Shown one piece after another: positions 1-10,130 of a DNA stretch of 64,000 nt; position 1 is the stretch's first letter, and the number at the start of each line of letters is the position of its first letter. A program made the position numbers and the translations under genes. A model generated the notes under the pieces. It did no database searches. It worked only from the letters and a program-made list of their open reading frames with translations, and was not told the origin of the DNA. The stretch covers positions 124,001 through 188,000 of the forward strand of contig CACEGG010000001.1 of the NCBI GenBank assembly GCA_902559035.1, written 5' to 3'. Source of the stretch: an uncultured Bacteroidota bacterium. Lineage in GTDB: Bacteria > Bacteroidota > Bacteroidia > Flavobacteriales > Flavobacteriaceae.

Positions 1-1
1 T

Positions 2-454
2 TCTAATGCAACTCTCCCTCCCTTTAACTTAGGGAAATTAGTTATGCAACAAATTATTGATCATACTAAGAAAATCGCTATTTCACTTAAAACTGTAGGG
101 CTTATTAATATTCAATTTGCTATCAAAGATGAAGTAGTTTATATCATTGAAGCAAACCCTAGAGCGTCCAGAACTGTTCCATTTATTGCAAAAGCTTATA
201 AGCAACCATACGTAAATTTTGCTACAAAAGTGATGTTAGGTCATTTGAAGGTTTCAGAAATTGAATATAAACCTGATTTAAAAGGATTTGCAATAAAACA
301 ACCTGTTTTTTCTTTTAATAAATTTCCAAATGTTAATAAAAGCTTAGGTCCTGAAATGAAGAGTACAGGAGAAAGTATTTTATTTATTGATGACTTGAAA
401 GATGATCAGTTCTATGAATTGTATTCAAGAAGAAAAATGTATTTAACTAAATAA
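2..454 (+). CDS. carB: Carbamoyl-phosphate synthase large subunit, C-terminal part (truncated by window start)
   Basis: Frame open from base 2; protein ...VGLINIQFAIKDEVVYIIEANPRASRTVPFIAKA... is the CarB C-terminal ATP-grasp signature. Confidence 0.93.
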   Translation, partial: SNATLPPFNLGKLVMQQIIDHTKKIAISLKTVGLINIQFAIKDEVVYIIEANPRASRTVPFIAKAYKQPYVNFATKVMLGHLKVSEIEYKPDLKGFAIKQPVFSFNKFPNVNKSLGPEMKSTGESILFIDDLKDDQFYELYSRRKMYLTK

Positions 455-475
455 TAATATTTCTATCTTAGAGAC

Positions 476-1582
476 ATGGATAATGTAATTCTAATATTAC
501 TATTACTTCTTTTGGTTTTTATAATTTATACTCTTAAAAGTAAAGGTAGTTCTGGGTCTAGTGAACTTTTGATTCAACTCACTAATAATTTGAGTAATGA
601 AATTCAAAATATTAGAAAAGAAGTTAGTGAAAATTCCGAAAAGAACAGATTAGAACTTGAATCCAAGTTGTCGTCAATTAATAAAGAAATAAATAACTTT
701 CACAAGACCTCTAAAGAAGATATTCAAAAACAATTTTCTGATTCTAATAAAGTTATAAAAGATGTTACTGTAGAGTTAGAAAAAATAAAAGGAACTAATA
801 AGCAGGTTTTAAGTTTTGCAAACCAAATGAAATCTCTTGAAAAAATTCTTGGTAATCAGAAACAAAGAGGGATTTTTGGTGAAATTCAGTTGGAAAATCT
901 TTTATCAAATGTATTACCGCCTGAAATTTTTCAAATGCAATATTCATTTAATAATGGTGAAATAGTTGATGCTATTGTTAAAGTTAATGATCATATAATT
1001 CCAATAGACGCCAAATTTTCTTTGGATAATTATAATAAAATGATTGAAAGTTCAGATAGCTTAGAGATTGAAGGACTTGAAAAGAAATTTAGAATAGACA
1101 TTAAATCACGAATTGATGAAACTTCAAAATACATACGACCCTCTGAAAAGACATTAGACTATGCTTTTATGTTTATTCCTGCCGATGGATTATACCAAGA
1201 TTTGTTAAATAACCGAGTCGGTTCACTTCAAATTAATTCTAAGGATTTAGTATCCTATGCTTATGAAAAAAAAGTAATGATTGTCTCTCCTATGAGTCTT
1301 TTTCCAATGCTTCAAATTACAATGAAAGCTCTAAACAATTTAAAGTTTGAAAAATCTGTGGATGAAGTTATTAAAAATGTTCAAAAACTTTCAAATCATC
1401 TAAATTCTTATCAAAACTCACATAATAGGCTTGGGAAATCTTTAAGTGCTGCCGTAAATCATTTTAATGATACATCTAAGGAATTTGGTAAAATTGATAA
1501 AGATGTTACGAAGATTTCTAATGGAAATTTTAAAATTGGATTAGATACCAATTTAGTAGAAAGACCTTCGATTGAAGATTAG
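476..1582 (+). CDS. rmuC: DNA recombination protein RmuC homolog
   Basis: N-terminal TM plus coiled coil, then RmuC core (GIFGEIQLENLL, PIDAKFSLDNY, MFIPADGLY). Confidence 0.9.
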   Translation: MDNVILILLLLLLVFIIYTLKSKGSSGSSELLIQLTNNLSNEIQNIRKEVSENSEKNRLELESKLSSINKEINNFHKTSKEDIQKQFSDSNKVIKDVTVELEKIKGTNKQVLSFANQMKSLEKILGNQKQRGIFGEIQLENLLSNVLPPEIFQMQYSFNNGEIVDAIVKVNDHIIPIDAKFSLDNYNKMIESSDSLEIEGLEKKFRIDIKSRIDETSKYIRPSEKTLDYAFMFIPADGLYQDLLNNRVGSLQINSKDLVSYAYEKKVMIVSPMSLFPMLQITMKALNNLKFEKSVDEVIKNVQKLSNHLNSYQNSHNRLGKSLSAAVNHFNDTSKEFGKIDKDVTKISNGNFKIGLDTNLVERPSIED

Positions 1583-1585
1583 TAT

Positions 1586-2926
1586 TTATATACCGGTATA
1601 ATTTTGTGGAGAAATCTTCTTAAGTTCATTTTTAATTTCAGTGTTAATTTTTAAAGAATCGATAAATTGGTGAATTGTAGTCTTATTAATTTCTGAATTT
1701 TTTCTAGTTAATTCTTTTAAAGTTTCGTAAGGATTTGGATAACCTTCTCTTCTTAAGATAGTCTGAATAGCCTCAGCAATAACAGCCCAGTTGTTATTAA
1801 GGTCTGACTCTATTTTTTCTCTATTAACTATAAGTTTATTAATTCCTTTAACTGTAGATTTAAATGCAATTGAAGTATGTCCAAATGGAACACCAATATT
1901 TCTTAAGACTGTGCTATCTGTTAAATCTCTTTGAAGTCTTGAAATAGGTAGTTTAGCAGAAAGATGTTCAAAAATAGAATTTGCTATTCCTAAATTACCC
2001 TCTGAATTTTCGAAATCAATAGGATTTACTTTGTGTGGCATTGCTGATGATCCAACTTCATTTTTATTTATTTTTTGTTTGAAGTAATCCATTGATATAT
2101 ATGACCACATATCCCTGTTAAAATCAATCAGGATTGTGTTAATTCTTTTCATGCAGTCAAATAATGAAGCTAAATGATCATAGTGTTCTATTTGAGTCGT
2201 TGGAAATGAGTGATAAAGTCCTAAATCATTTACTAATGAGCCTGCAAATTTCTTCCAATCAACTTTTGGAAAAGCTACTTTATGAGCATTAAAATTTCCT
2301 GTTGCTCCACCAAATTTGGCAGCTATTGGAATTGAATTTAAAAACTTTAGTTGTTCAGATAATCTTATTTTGAATACTTCAAATTCTTTACCTAACCTTG
2401 TTGGTGAGGCAGCTTGTCCATGAGTACGAGCAAGCATTGGAATTTCTGAATATTCATAATTTTTTTTATCAATTAAATTTATAAGTTCAGTTAGTTCTGG
2501 TACATAAATAGTATTTAACGCATCTTTAATTGATAAGGGTATTGCAGTATTATTTATGTCTTGAGATGTTAAACCAAAATGTATATACTCTAAATATTTA
2601 TCAAGATCTAATTCTTTAAACTTATTTTTTATAAAATATTCAACTGCTTTAACATCATGATTTGTTTCTTTTTCAATTTCTTTTACATCTTCAGCATCCT
2701 TTTTAGAAAATTTAATGTAAATATTTCTAATACTAGAAATCAATTCTTTAGGAAAGTCTGTGAATATAGAAATTTCAGATTTAGATAATGCTAAGAAATA
2801 TTCTATCTCTATTAAAACTCTATATTTTATTAATGCATATTCTGAAAAATAACTTGAATAATTTTTTGTTTTTTCGTGATATCTTCCATCAATTGGGCTT
2901 ATTGCATTAAGAGAATTTAGTGGCAT
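1586..2926 (-). CDS. purB: Adenylosuccinate lyase
   Basis: SPIDGRY N-terminus and GSSAMPHKVNPIDFENSEGN signature. Confidence 0.95.
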   Translation of the reverse strand: MPLNSLNAISPIDGRYHEKTKNYSSYFSEYALIKYRVLIEIEYFLALSKSEISIFTDFPKELISSIRNIYIKFSKKDAEDVKEIEKETNHDVKAVEYFIKNKFKELDLDKYLEYIHFGLTSQDINNTAIPLSIKDALNTIYVPELTELINLIDKKNYEYSEIPMLARTHGQAASPTRLGKEFEVFKIRLSEQLKFLNSIPIAAKFGGATGNFNAHKVAFPKVDWKKFAGSLVNDLGLYHSFPTTQIEHYDHLASLFDCMKRINTILIDFNRDMWSYISMDYFKQKINKNEVGSSAMPHKVNPIDFENSEGNLGIANSIFEHLSAKLPISRLQRDLTDSTVLRNIGVPFGHTSIAFKSTVKGINKLIVNREKIESDLNNNWAVIAEAIQTILRREGYPNPYETLKELTRKNSEINKTTIHQFIDSLKINTEIKNELKKISPQNYTGI

Positions 2927-2971
2927 ATAGTTTTATTTATAAAACAGCTACAAAGGTAAGCTTTTTGAAAA

Positions 2972-3742
2972 TTATTTTCTATTTAAAACTTTATATTCTT
3001 CGTAACAACCACTAATAGCATCTAAAATCTGTAGGTCGTTTGCAGTTTGAATAAAACTATCAGAAAAATTACAATTTCTTAAAATTTCATCAATGTCAAT
3101 TTTTTCAATTTGTAGTAATTCAACCAAAGTTTCTCTATCAAACTTTGAGGATAAAAGTTCTCGTATTCTATAATCTTCTTTCATCTGTTTAAGTTTTTTT
3201 AATTGTCTTGGGTTTTTACCAAACAAATTATATAAAAAATCGGCGGGATTAAAAATAGCGTTTATAACTTTAGAAAAAGCACCAGAATTTCTTGAACCAC
3301 CCTCATAACCTCTTGTGGGAAGCCCTGGAATACTGTATCTAAAAGACTGGCTTACTGGAACATTTTTTGCATCAATTTCTAAGTATCCTGTTAATTCATA
3401 GGGTTTAACAATAACTTCTTCCAATGCATAAGCCAGCTCAGTTAATTGAATTTTCGAATTTTCAAATTTTAATAAATCATTTGTAACTCTTACTTTGATA
3501 GATTTGTATCCCAAATAAGAAAGATATAGTGTATCATTCAGCTTTGCAGGAATTTCAAATTTACCCTCTTTGTCAGTAATAACCCCAATAACTTGACTTA
3601 AATTAATTACATGAACACTAGGTATTGGCTTATTATCAGAGGAATTTTCAACAAATGCTACCAAGTTTTGATTTTGAGAAAAAATCGTATTTGATATTAT
3701 AAAAAATAAAAAGAAGAAATAAATCTTATTCATAAAATTCAA
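2972..3742 (-). CDS. Carboxypeptidase-like regulatory domain-containing secreted protein
   Basis: Signal peptide plus CarbopepD_reg-like repeat (VINLSQVIGVITDKEGKFEIPAKLNDTLYLSYLGYKSIKV). Confidence 0.7.
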   Translation of the reverse strand: MNFMNKIYFFFLFFIISNTIFSQNQNLVAFVENSSDNKPIPSVHVINLSQVIGVITDKEGKFEIPAKLNDTLYLSYLGYKSIKVRVTNDLLKFENSKIQLTELAYALEEVIVKPYELTGYLEIDAKNVPVSQSFRYSIPGLPTRGYEGGSRNSGAFSKVINAIFNPADFLYNLFGKNPRQLKKLKQMKEDYRIRELLSSKFDRETLVELLQIEKIDIDEILRNCNFSDSFIQTANDLQILDAISGCYEEYKVLNRK

Positions 3743-3755
3743 AAATACAAGTTAA

Positions 3756-4334
3756 TTATGAAATAAAATCAATTAATTTTTTCATTGCAAATGATCTATG
3801 ACTAATTAAATTTTTTTCTTTTAATGTAAGTTCTGCAAATGATTTATCAAAACCATTTGGACAAAAAATTGGATCATAACCAAATCCATTATTACCTTTT
3901 GGACTATCTAAAATGTACCCCTCAACTATACCACTGAATATGTGTAATTTATTATCAATTATTAACGCTATAACGGTTTTAAATCGAGCATTTCTATTTT
4001 TAATGTTTTTTAAATTTTTTAACAATTTTTTTATATTTTTTTCTGAGTTTCTTGTTGTGCCTGCATATCTTGCTGAATGCACACCAGGCTCTCCATTCAA
4101 CGCTTCAACTTCAAGACCAGTATCATCTGCAAATACATTAATATTAAATTTTTCATAGATATATTTTGCCTTAAAAATAGCATTTCCTTCAATTGTTGTT
4201 TCGTTTTCTGGAACGTCCTCAAAATAATTTAAATCTTTTAAACTTTTTATATTGAACTTTTTTGGTAGAATTTTTTGAATTTCTAAAACCTTGTTCTGAT
4301 TAGATGTAGCAAATATTAAATTTATATTAGTCAT
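3756..4334 (-). CDS. rdgB: RdgB/HAM1 family non-canonical purine NTP pyrophosphatase
   Basis: FATSNQNKVLEI, FADDTGLEVEALNGEPGVHSARYAG motifs. Confidence 0.93.
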   Translation of the reverse strand: MTNINLIFATSNQNKVLEIQKILPKKFNIKSLKDLNYFEDVPENETTIEGNAIFKAKYIYEKFNINVFADDTGLEVEALNGEPGVHSARYAGTTRNSEKNIKKLLKNLKNIKNRNARFKTVIALIIDNKLHIFSGIVEGYILDSPKGNNGFGYDPIFCPNGFDKSFAELTLKEKNLISHRSFAMKKLIDFIS

Positions 4335-4794
4335 TGTGGTAAGGGTGGTTATTTAAAATTGTAAGTGCTCGATATACTTGTTCAGTAAAAAATAATCTGA
4401 TTATTTGATGAGAAAATGTCATTTCTGAAAGTGATATTATTTCATTTGCCCTCTGTTTAATTTCATTAGAAAAACCATGTGCTCCACCAACAACAAAAAC
4501 AATACTCTTATTTGTTTTAAACTTGTTTGAAAGAAAATCAGCAAATTTTCTAGAGTTGAATGATTTACCGTTTTCATCTAGCAAAAAAATTAATTCATTT
4601 TTTTTTACGCTTTTTAAAACATTTTCTCCTTCAATTTTTTTTATTTCCTTTTCAGAATTTTTTTTCGATTTCAAAGAATTAACTACAATTATTTTAAACT
4701 TTTTATAAAAATTAATTCTCTTTACATACTCATTTATTAGCCTAACTAGTTCAGAACTTTTTGTTTTTCCTACAACAATTAATTTAATCTCCAT
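4327..4794 (-). CDS. rlmH: 23S rRNA (pseudouridine(1915)-N(3))-methyltransferase RlmH
   Basis: FVVGGAHGFSNEIK...LSEMTFSHQIIRLFFTEQVYRALTILNNHPYHND C-terminus typical of RlmH. Confidence 0.93.
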   Translation of the reverse strand: MEIKLIVVGKTKSSELVRLINEYVKRINFYKKFKIIVVNSLKSKKNSEKEIKKIEGENVLKSVKKNELIFLLDENGKSFNSRKFADFLSNKFKTNKSIVFVVGGAHGFSNEIKQRANEIISLSEMTFSHQIIRLFFTEQVYRALTILNNHPYHND

Positions 4795-4871
4795 AAACTG
4801 AGCAATTGATAAATTTTAATTTATATTAGAATGTAAATATATACTATTAATAAAATTGAAAGTTTTTAATA

Positions 4872-7298
4872 ATGAATTTAATAGATGTCATTGTTCCCCT
4901 TCCAATTAGAACAACTTTTACCTACATAATCAATAAAGAAGAATTTGAATTTATTGATATAGGTTTTCGTGTTATGGTTCCTTTTGGAAAATCTAAGTTT
5001 ATTACTGGTATTGTTGTCAAAAAACACCAAAATTCTCCAATTAATTACAATCCTAAAGAAATTGAGTTTATAATTGATAAAACTCCCATTGTTACTCTAA
5101 AACAATTAAGTTTTTTTCAATGGATTTCAGATTATTATATGTGCCCCCTTGGTTTAGTTTTAAAAGTGGCTGTACCTAAGCTTTTGTTGTTAAAAAGTGA
5201 AAGTGAAATAGTTTTATTAAAAAAAGATATAAAATCGCTGAAATTGTCTGTTAATGCAGTTAATATTTTTAATTATTTAATTAAATATCAAAGAGTTTCT
5301 TTAAAAGACTTAACAGGAATATTAGATAAAAAAAATATTAGTTCAGAAATAAATGAATTAATTATTAATTCAATTATAACAGTCAAAGAAAAGGTTTATG
5401 ATTATTTCAAACCAAAGTTTCATACAACCATCTTGATAAATTCTATTTTAAACTCGTCAGAAATAATTAAACAATTACAAAAAAAGAAATCTCAACTTAA
5501 AGTATTTAATTGGGTTGGTCAAAATTCTGATAATAAGAACTTAACCATTAATGAAATAATTAATAAATGTAATGTATCGAGGCAAACAGTACTCAATTTG
5601 ATTAATTCAAATATTTTATTAAAAGTTAATAAAACTGTAAATCGTTCTCAGTTTTTTGTTGATGGTATTATAAAACCAAAAAAACTTAGTAATGATCAGA
5701 ATAAGGCTTACAACGAAATTAAATCAAGTTTTGAACTGAAAAATGTTTCTCTTTTGCATGGAGTTACATCCTCTGGTAAAACAGAGATTTATGTAAAATT
5801 AATCGCTGAACAAATAGAAAAAAATAATCAGGTTTTATATTTAGTACCTGAAATTGCTTTAACAACACAATTAATAAGCAGATTAAAAAAATATTTTGGA
5901 GAAAATTTATTGGTTTATCACTCTAAATATACTCTTGAACAAAGAACTGAAATATGGAAAACAGTTCTCGATAAACCTGGAAAAATTATTTTAGGCGCGA
6001 GATCTTCTATTTTTTTGCCTTTTAAAAGTCTAAGCCTAATAATTGTAGACGAGGAACATGAAAATGCATATAAGCAGTTTAATCCATCTCCAAGGTATCA
6101 TGCAAGAGATTCTGCAATTTATATTGCAATGCTTCATAAAGCAAAAACCTTACTTGGTTCAGCTACACCTAGTGTCGAGTCTTATTTTAACGCAGTATCA
6201 AATAAATATGGATTGATAAAACTTGATAAAAGATTTAATAATGTTAAACTTCCAAATATTCTTCTAAAGGATTTGAAAGAGTCAACAGCAAAGAAAAAAA
6301 TGATAGGAAATTTTTCTGAACATTTGATGGCCAATATTAAGTCAACTTTAAGTAATGGAAAACAAGTCATAATTTTTCAAAATAGGAGAGGATACTCCCC
6401 ATATCAAGAATGTGAATCTTGTGGATATGTTTTTGATTGTAAAAATTGCGATGTTTCTTTAACATATCACAGAATTTCAAATGAATTAAAATGTCATCAT
6501 TGTGGTTACACTTCAAAAAGTGAGAGTAAGTGTATTAAGTGTTCATCCACTTCGTTAATTAAAAAAGGTTTAGGAACTCAACAGGTTGTTGAAGAATTGA
6601 AAAATTATTTTCCCAATTACAGGGTTGAACGAATGGATCAAGATTCAACAAAAAGTAAAAATTCTTTTTTGAAATTAATAAATGAGTTTGAGGAAAATAA
6701 ATTTCAAATATTAGTAGGCACACAGATGTTAAGTAAGGGCTTGGATTTTAAAAATGTAGATTTAGTAGGAGTAATTAATGCAGATAATTTGATTTATTTT
6801 CCTGATTTTAGAGCTCAGGAAAAATGTTTTCAATTGATTCAACAAGTTGCCGGAAGATCGGGTAGGTCTAAAAGTCAGGGAAAAGTAATAGTTCAAACTT
6901 ATAATCCAAATCACAAGGTTATGCTAAAAATAAAAAGCAGTGACTATTTGGGTATGTTTAATGATCAATTAAGCGAAAGGCATACGTTCGACTACCCACC
7001 TTACTCAAGAATTATAAAAATTATTTTGAAAGATAAAAATATTGATAAAATAAAAATCAGTGCAACATGGCTTTCCGAAAGCTTAAAAACAAATTTTGAC
7101 AAATTTATTTTTGGACCTGAATTTCCATTAATTCCCAGAGTTCAAAATAAGTATATTAATAATATTCAAATAAAAATTCCAACAGATTTAAACCTCAAAA
7201 AAAGCAAAAAAATTATTTTAAAAACCATAAGTAAATTTGAATCCATTTCTTTATTTAGGAGTACTCAGATTTCCATTGATGTTGACCCTTACAATTAA
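4872..7298 (+). CDS. priA: Primosomal protein N' (replication restart helicase PriA)
   Basis: LLHGVTSSGKTEIY Walker A, DEEH box, zinc-binding cysteines CESCGYVFDCKNCD...CHHCGYT. Confidence 0.95.
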   Translation: MNLIDVIVPLPIRTTFTYIINKEEFEFIDIGFRVMVPFGKSKFITGIVVKKHQNSPINYNPKEIEFIIDKTPIVTLKQLSFFQWISDYYMCPLGLVLKVAVPKLLLLKSESEIVLLKKDIKSLKLSVNAVNIFNYLIKYQRVSLKDLTGILDKKNISSEINELIINSIITVKEKVYDYFKPKFHTTILINSILNSSEIIKQLQKKKSQLKVFNWVGQNSDNKNLTINEIINKCNVSRQTVLNLINSNILLKVNKTVNRSQFFVDGIIKPKKLSNDQNKAYNEIKSSFELKNVSLLHGVTSSGKTEIYVKLIAEQIEKNNQVLYLVPEIALTTQLISRLKKYFGENLLVYHSKYTLEQRTEIWKTVLDKPGKIILGARSSIFLPFKSLSLIIVDEEHENAYKQFNPSPRYHARDSAIYIAMLHKAKTLLGSATPSVESYFNAVSNKYGLIKLDKRFNNVKLPNILLKDLKESTAKKKMIGNFSEHLMANIKSTLSNGKQVIIFQNRRGYSPYQECESCGYVFDCKNCDVSLTYHRISNELKCHHCGYTSKSESKCIKCSSTSLIKKGLGTQQVVEELKNYFPNYRVERMDQDSTKSKNSFLKLINEFEENKFQILVGTQMLSKGLDFKNVDLVGVINADNLIYFPDFRAQEKCFQLIQQVAGRSGRSKSQGKVIVQTYNPNHKVMLKIKSSDYLGMFNDQLSERHTFDYPPYSRIIKIILKDKNIDKIKISATWLSESLKTNFDKFIFGPEFPLIPRVQNKYINNIQIKIPTDLNLKKSKKIILKTISKFESISLFRSTQISIDVDPYN

Positions 7299-7312
7299 TT
7301 AGCATTAGAATT

Positions 7313-7342
7313 TTGTTAGTGTTTTTTAAAAATGTATTTTTG
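7313..7342 (+). promoter_or_regulatory. Bacteroidota promoter TTG-N19-TATTTTTG for rpsF-rpsR-rplI
   Basis: TTG at 7313-7315 and TATTTTTG at 7335-7342, 22 nt before the rpsF ATG. Confidence 0.6.
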
Positions 7343-7364
7343 CGACCAATTTTTAATAAAATAT

Positions 7365-7703
7365 ATGAATCATTACGAAGCTGTTTTCATTTTAAATCCC
7401 GTTTTATCTGAAGATCAGGTAAAGGAGACAGTAAAAAAATTTGAAGACTATTTAATTAGCGAAGGGTCGGAAATTATCTCAGTAGAACACTGGGGGCTAA
7501 AAAAACTAGCTTACACGATCCAAAACAAACAAAGTGGCTTTTATAATTTAATAGATTTTAAAGCTGCTAACACTACAGTTAATTCATTTGAGACTGAGTT
7601 AAAGAGAGATGAAAGAGTTATGAGATATCTAAACGTAAAATTAGATAAACACGCTGACGCTTGGTCTGTCAAGAGAAGAGAACGTAACACTAAAAAAGCT
7701 TAA
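7365..7703 (+). CDS. rpsF: 30S ribosomal protein S6
   Basis: [19 protein letters not shown]...; start placed at 7365 rather than 7332 because the upstream extension overlaps the promoter -7 element. Confidence 0.94.
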   Translation: MNHYEAVFILNPVLSEDQVKETVKKFEDYLISEGSEIISVEHWGLKKLAYTIQNKQSGFYNLIDFKAANTTVNSFETELKRDERVMRYLNVKLDKHADAWSVKRRERNTKKA

Positions 7704-7705
7704 TT

Positions 7706-7999
7706 ATGTCAACATTAGAAAAAGCAGGTAAAGCAAATCAGGGTGAAATAAGATATCTTACGCCACTTGATATAGCAACTAAAAACAACAAAAAATATTG
7801 TATGTTTAAAAGATCTGGAATCAAATATGTTGATTATAAAGATCCAGATTTTCTTTTAAGATTTATTAACGAACAAGGAAAAATTTTGCCAAGAAGATTA
7901 ACAGGAACATCTCTAAAATATCAAAGAAAAGTTTCTGTTGCAATTAAAAGAGCAAGACACTTAGCACTTTTACCTTATCAAGCCGACATGTTAAAATAA
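7706..7999 (+). CDS. rpsR: 30S ribosomal protein S18
   Basis: S18 core [46 protein letters not shown]. Confidence 0.96.
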   Translation: MSTLEKAGKANQGEIRYLTPLDIATKNNKKYCMFKRSGIKYVDYKDPDFLLRFINEQGKILPRRLTGTSLKYQRKVSVAIKRARHLALLPYQADMLK

Positions 8000-8004
8000 T
8001 AATT

Positions 8005-8457
8005 ATGGAATTAATTTTAAAAAGTGATGTACCTAATTTAGGTTTCAAAGACGATCTAGTCTCTGTTAAAAACGGTTATGGAAGAAATTATTTAATTCCT
8101 CAAGGACTTGCTGTTTTAGCTACGCCATCATCTAAAAAAGTTTTAGCTGAAAATATTAAACAAAGAGAATTTAAGGAAAAGAAAGAAATTGATGAAGCCA
8201 ATAAATTAGCAAAAAAATTAGCTAAGCTTGAAATTAAAATTGGTGCTAAATCCGGTACAGGTGGCAAGTTGTTCGGTTCAATTTCAAATTCTGACTTAAA
8301 TAGTGAACTTTCAAACTCAGGTTTTGATTTTGATAAGAAAATAATTAAAATTCAAGGCGGAACTGTTAAAAGGTTAGGAAATTATAATGCTACCCTTAGA
8401 TTACACAGAAACGTAATTCACGAATTATCTTTTGAAGTTGTTAAATCTGAAGACTAG
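8005..8457 (+). CDS. rplI: 50S ribosomal protein L9
   Basis: MELILKSDVPNLGFKDDLVSVKNGYGRNYLIPQGLA. Confidence 0.96.
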   Translation: MELILKSDVPNLGFKDDLVSVKNGYGRNYLIPQGLAVLATPSSKKVLAENIKQREFKEKKEIDEANKLAKKLAKLEIKIGAKSGTGGKLFGSISNSDLNSELSNSGFDFDKKIIKIQGGTVKRLGNYNATLRLHRNVIHELSFEVVKSED

Positions 8458-8534
8458 TTTTATATAATTATATATTAAATTCTGATTTTATTTTCTTAAA
8501 AAGTCAGATATTTGTTATATTATTATCCTAAACA

Positions 8535-9899
8535 ATGTCAAAATCACCTTCAAACCCCAAAGGAACAAGAGATTTTTTACCACTAGAGCTTTCTAAAAGA
8601 AACTATATTATTAATATTTTAAGAAAAAGTTTTAAAAACTTTGGTTTCTCTGAAATTGAAACACCTGCACTAGAAAAAAACTCGACTCTTTTAGGAAAGT
8701 ATGGTAACGAGGGAGACAGACTTGTTTTTAAAATTTTAAATTCAGGTGATAAAGTAAAAAAAGCTGATTTTAATTCATTAGAATCTAATGATTTATCATC
8801 TTTTACAAAATCTATTTCTGAGAAAGGTTTAAGATATGATTTAACCGTACCACTAGCAAGATTTGTTTCTCAACACCAAAACAATATTGCTTTTCCATTT
8901 AAACGTTTTCAAATACAAAATGTTTGGAGAGCTGATCGTCCTCAACATGGAAGATTTCAAGAATTTACTCAATGTGACGCAGATGTCGTGGGAAACAAGT
9001 CAATAATTCAAGAAATTGAGTTAATTAAATTATACGATTCTATTTTTAGTCAACTTGGTTTTAATGATTTAGTTTTTAAAATTAATCATAGAGGAATATT
9101 AAAAGGATTTGCTAATCACTTTGGTGCAAATGAAAAACTAACTCATTTTATAACATCCATAGACAAATTAGATAAAATCGGTATTGATAAAGTTATTCAC
9201 GAAATAAAATCTCAAATTAAAGACGTTCCAGTAGATGAGTTAAAAAAACTTCTTTCAGAAAGAGATGTAGAATTAGATTCCTTAAAATCTTTATTTAGTA
9301 ATAATGAAGATTCTTTAAATGCAGTAAACGATTTAACAGAAATATTTAATTTTTTCTCTGATCAAATAAAATTAAATAATGAGATTAGATTTGATTTAAC
9401 TTTGGCTAGAGGTTTAAATTATTACACAGGAACCATTATAGAAGTTTGTTCAAAAACTAATGATAGATTAGGTTCAATTGGTGGTGGAGGGAGATATGAT
9501 GACTTAACATCTTTATTTAATTTAAAAAATATAAGTGGCGTAGGTATTTCTTTTGGTTTGGATAGAATTTATTTGTTGATGGATGAAAACAATATGTTTC
9601 CTGCTCACTTAGATAAAAGTTTTGAATTTATGGTAGCTAATTTTGGTATTGAAAATTTGAAAAAGATTTCTCCCTACATTGACAAACTTAGGAATTTGAA
9701 CAATGAAATATTTATTTACCCAGATGATGTAAAACTTAACAAGCAATTTACTTTCGCAAATAAACATAATGCTTCTTTTGTAATAATTTATGGAGATAAT
9801 GAAAGAAAAAAAGATGTCGTTACATTAAAAAATATGCAAACAGGGGACCAATCCACACATGAACTCAGTAAGTTTGTCAGTATTATTAAAAAATTATAA
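8535..9899 (+). CDS. hisS: Histidine--tRNA ligase
   Basis: Class II aaRS motifs; PKGTRDFLP, GRFQEFTQCDAD, LARGLNYYTGTI. Confidence 0.95.
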   Translation: MSKSPSNPKGTRDFLPLELSKRNYIINILRKSFKNFGFSEIETPALEKNSTLLGKYGNEGDRLVFKILNSGDKVKKADFNSLESNDLSSFTKSISEKGLRYDLTVPLARFVSQHQNNIAFPFKRFQIQNVWRADRPQHGRFQEFTQCDADVVGNKSIIQEIELIKLYDSIFSQLGFNDLVFKINHRGILKGFANHFGANEKLTHFITSIDKLDKIGIDKVIHEIKSQIKDVPVDELKKLLSERDVELDSLKSLFSNNEDSLNAVNDLTEIFNFFSDQIKLNNEIRFDLTLARGLNYYTGTIIEVCSKTNDRLGSIGGGGRYDDLTSLFNLKNISGVGISFGLDRIYLLMDENNMFPAHLDKSFEFMVANFGIENLKKISPYIDKLRNLNNEIFIYPDDVKLNKQFTFANKHNASFVIIYGDNERKKDVVTLKNMQTGDQSTHELSKFVSIIKKL

Positions 9900-9907
9900 A
9901 AGAAAAA

Positions 9908-9933
9908 GGATTAAATCAAACTAGATTTAATCC
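9908..9933 (-). terminator. Intrinsic terminator hairpin downstream of tRNA-Met (minus strand), in the hisS convergent gap
   Basis: Perfect 10-bp inverted repeat GGATTAAATC-AAACTA-GATTTAATCC; on the minus strand the stem is followed by TTTTTCTTTT. Confidence 0.7.
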
Positions 9934-9947
9934 CTTATAAAATGTTG

Positions 9948-10021
9948 TAGCGAGAGGGAGATTTGAACTCCCGACCTCCGGGTTATGAATCCGACGCTCT
10001 AACCAACTGAGCTATCTCGCC
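9948..10021 (-). tRNA. tRNA-Met (anticodon CAT)
   Basis: Reverse complement GGCGAGATAGCTCAGTTGGTTAGAGCGTCGGATTCATAACCCGGAGGTCGGGAGTTCAAATCTCCCTCTCGCTA folds as a cloverleaf; anticodon loop TTCATAA. Confidence 0.93.
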
Positions 10022-10130
10022 ATCTTAAAACGCGCGTAAATATATAAACAAATTAAATAGACTCAAACTAAGATTAAAAAATATTTAAAATTCTTTTTTA
10101 GAACTAATTTAATCTATATATTGCTACCAT

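Noticed and set aside
3913-4158. Small plus-strand ORF opposite rdgB
   Set aside because: Antisense of a well-conserved gene with low-complexity Phe/Asn composition; typical shadow ORF in AT-rich DNA. The same applies to 4523-4708, 6182-6370, 13466-13759, 16413-16652, 22645-22863, 45205-45458, 49162-49413 and similar ORFs.
7332-7364. N-terminal extension of ribosomal protein S6 (MYFCDQFLIKY)
   Set aside because: Not part of the S6 family N-terminus and overlaps the promoter -7 element.
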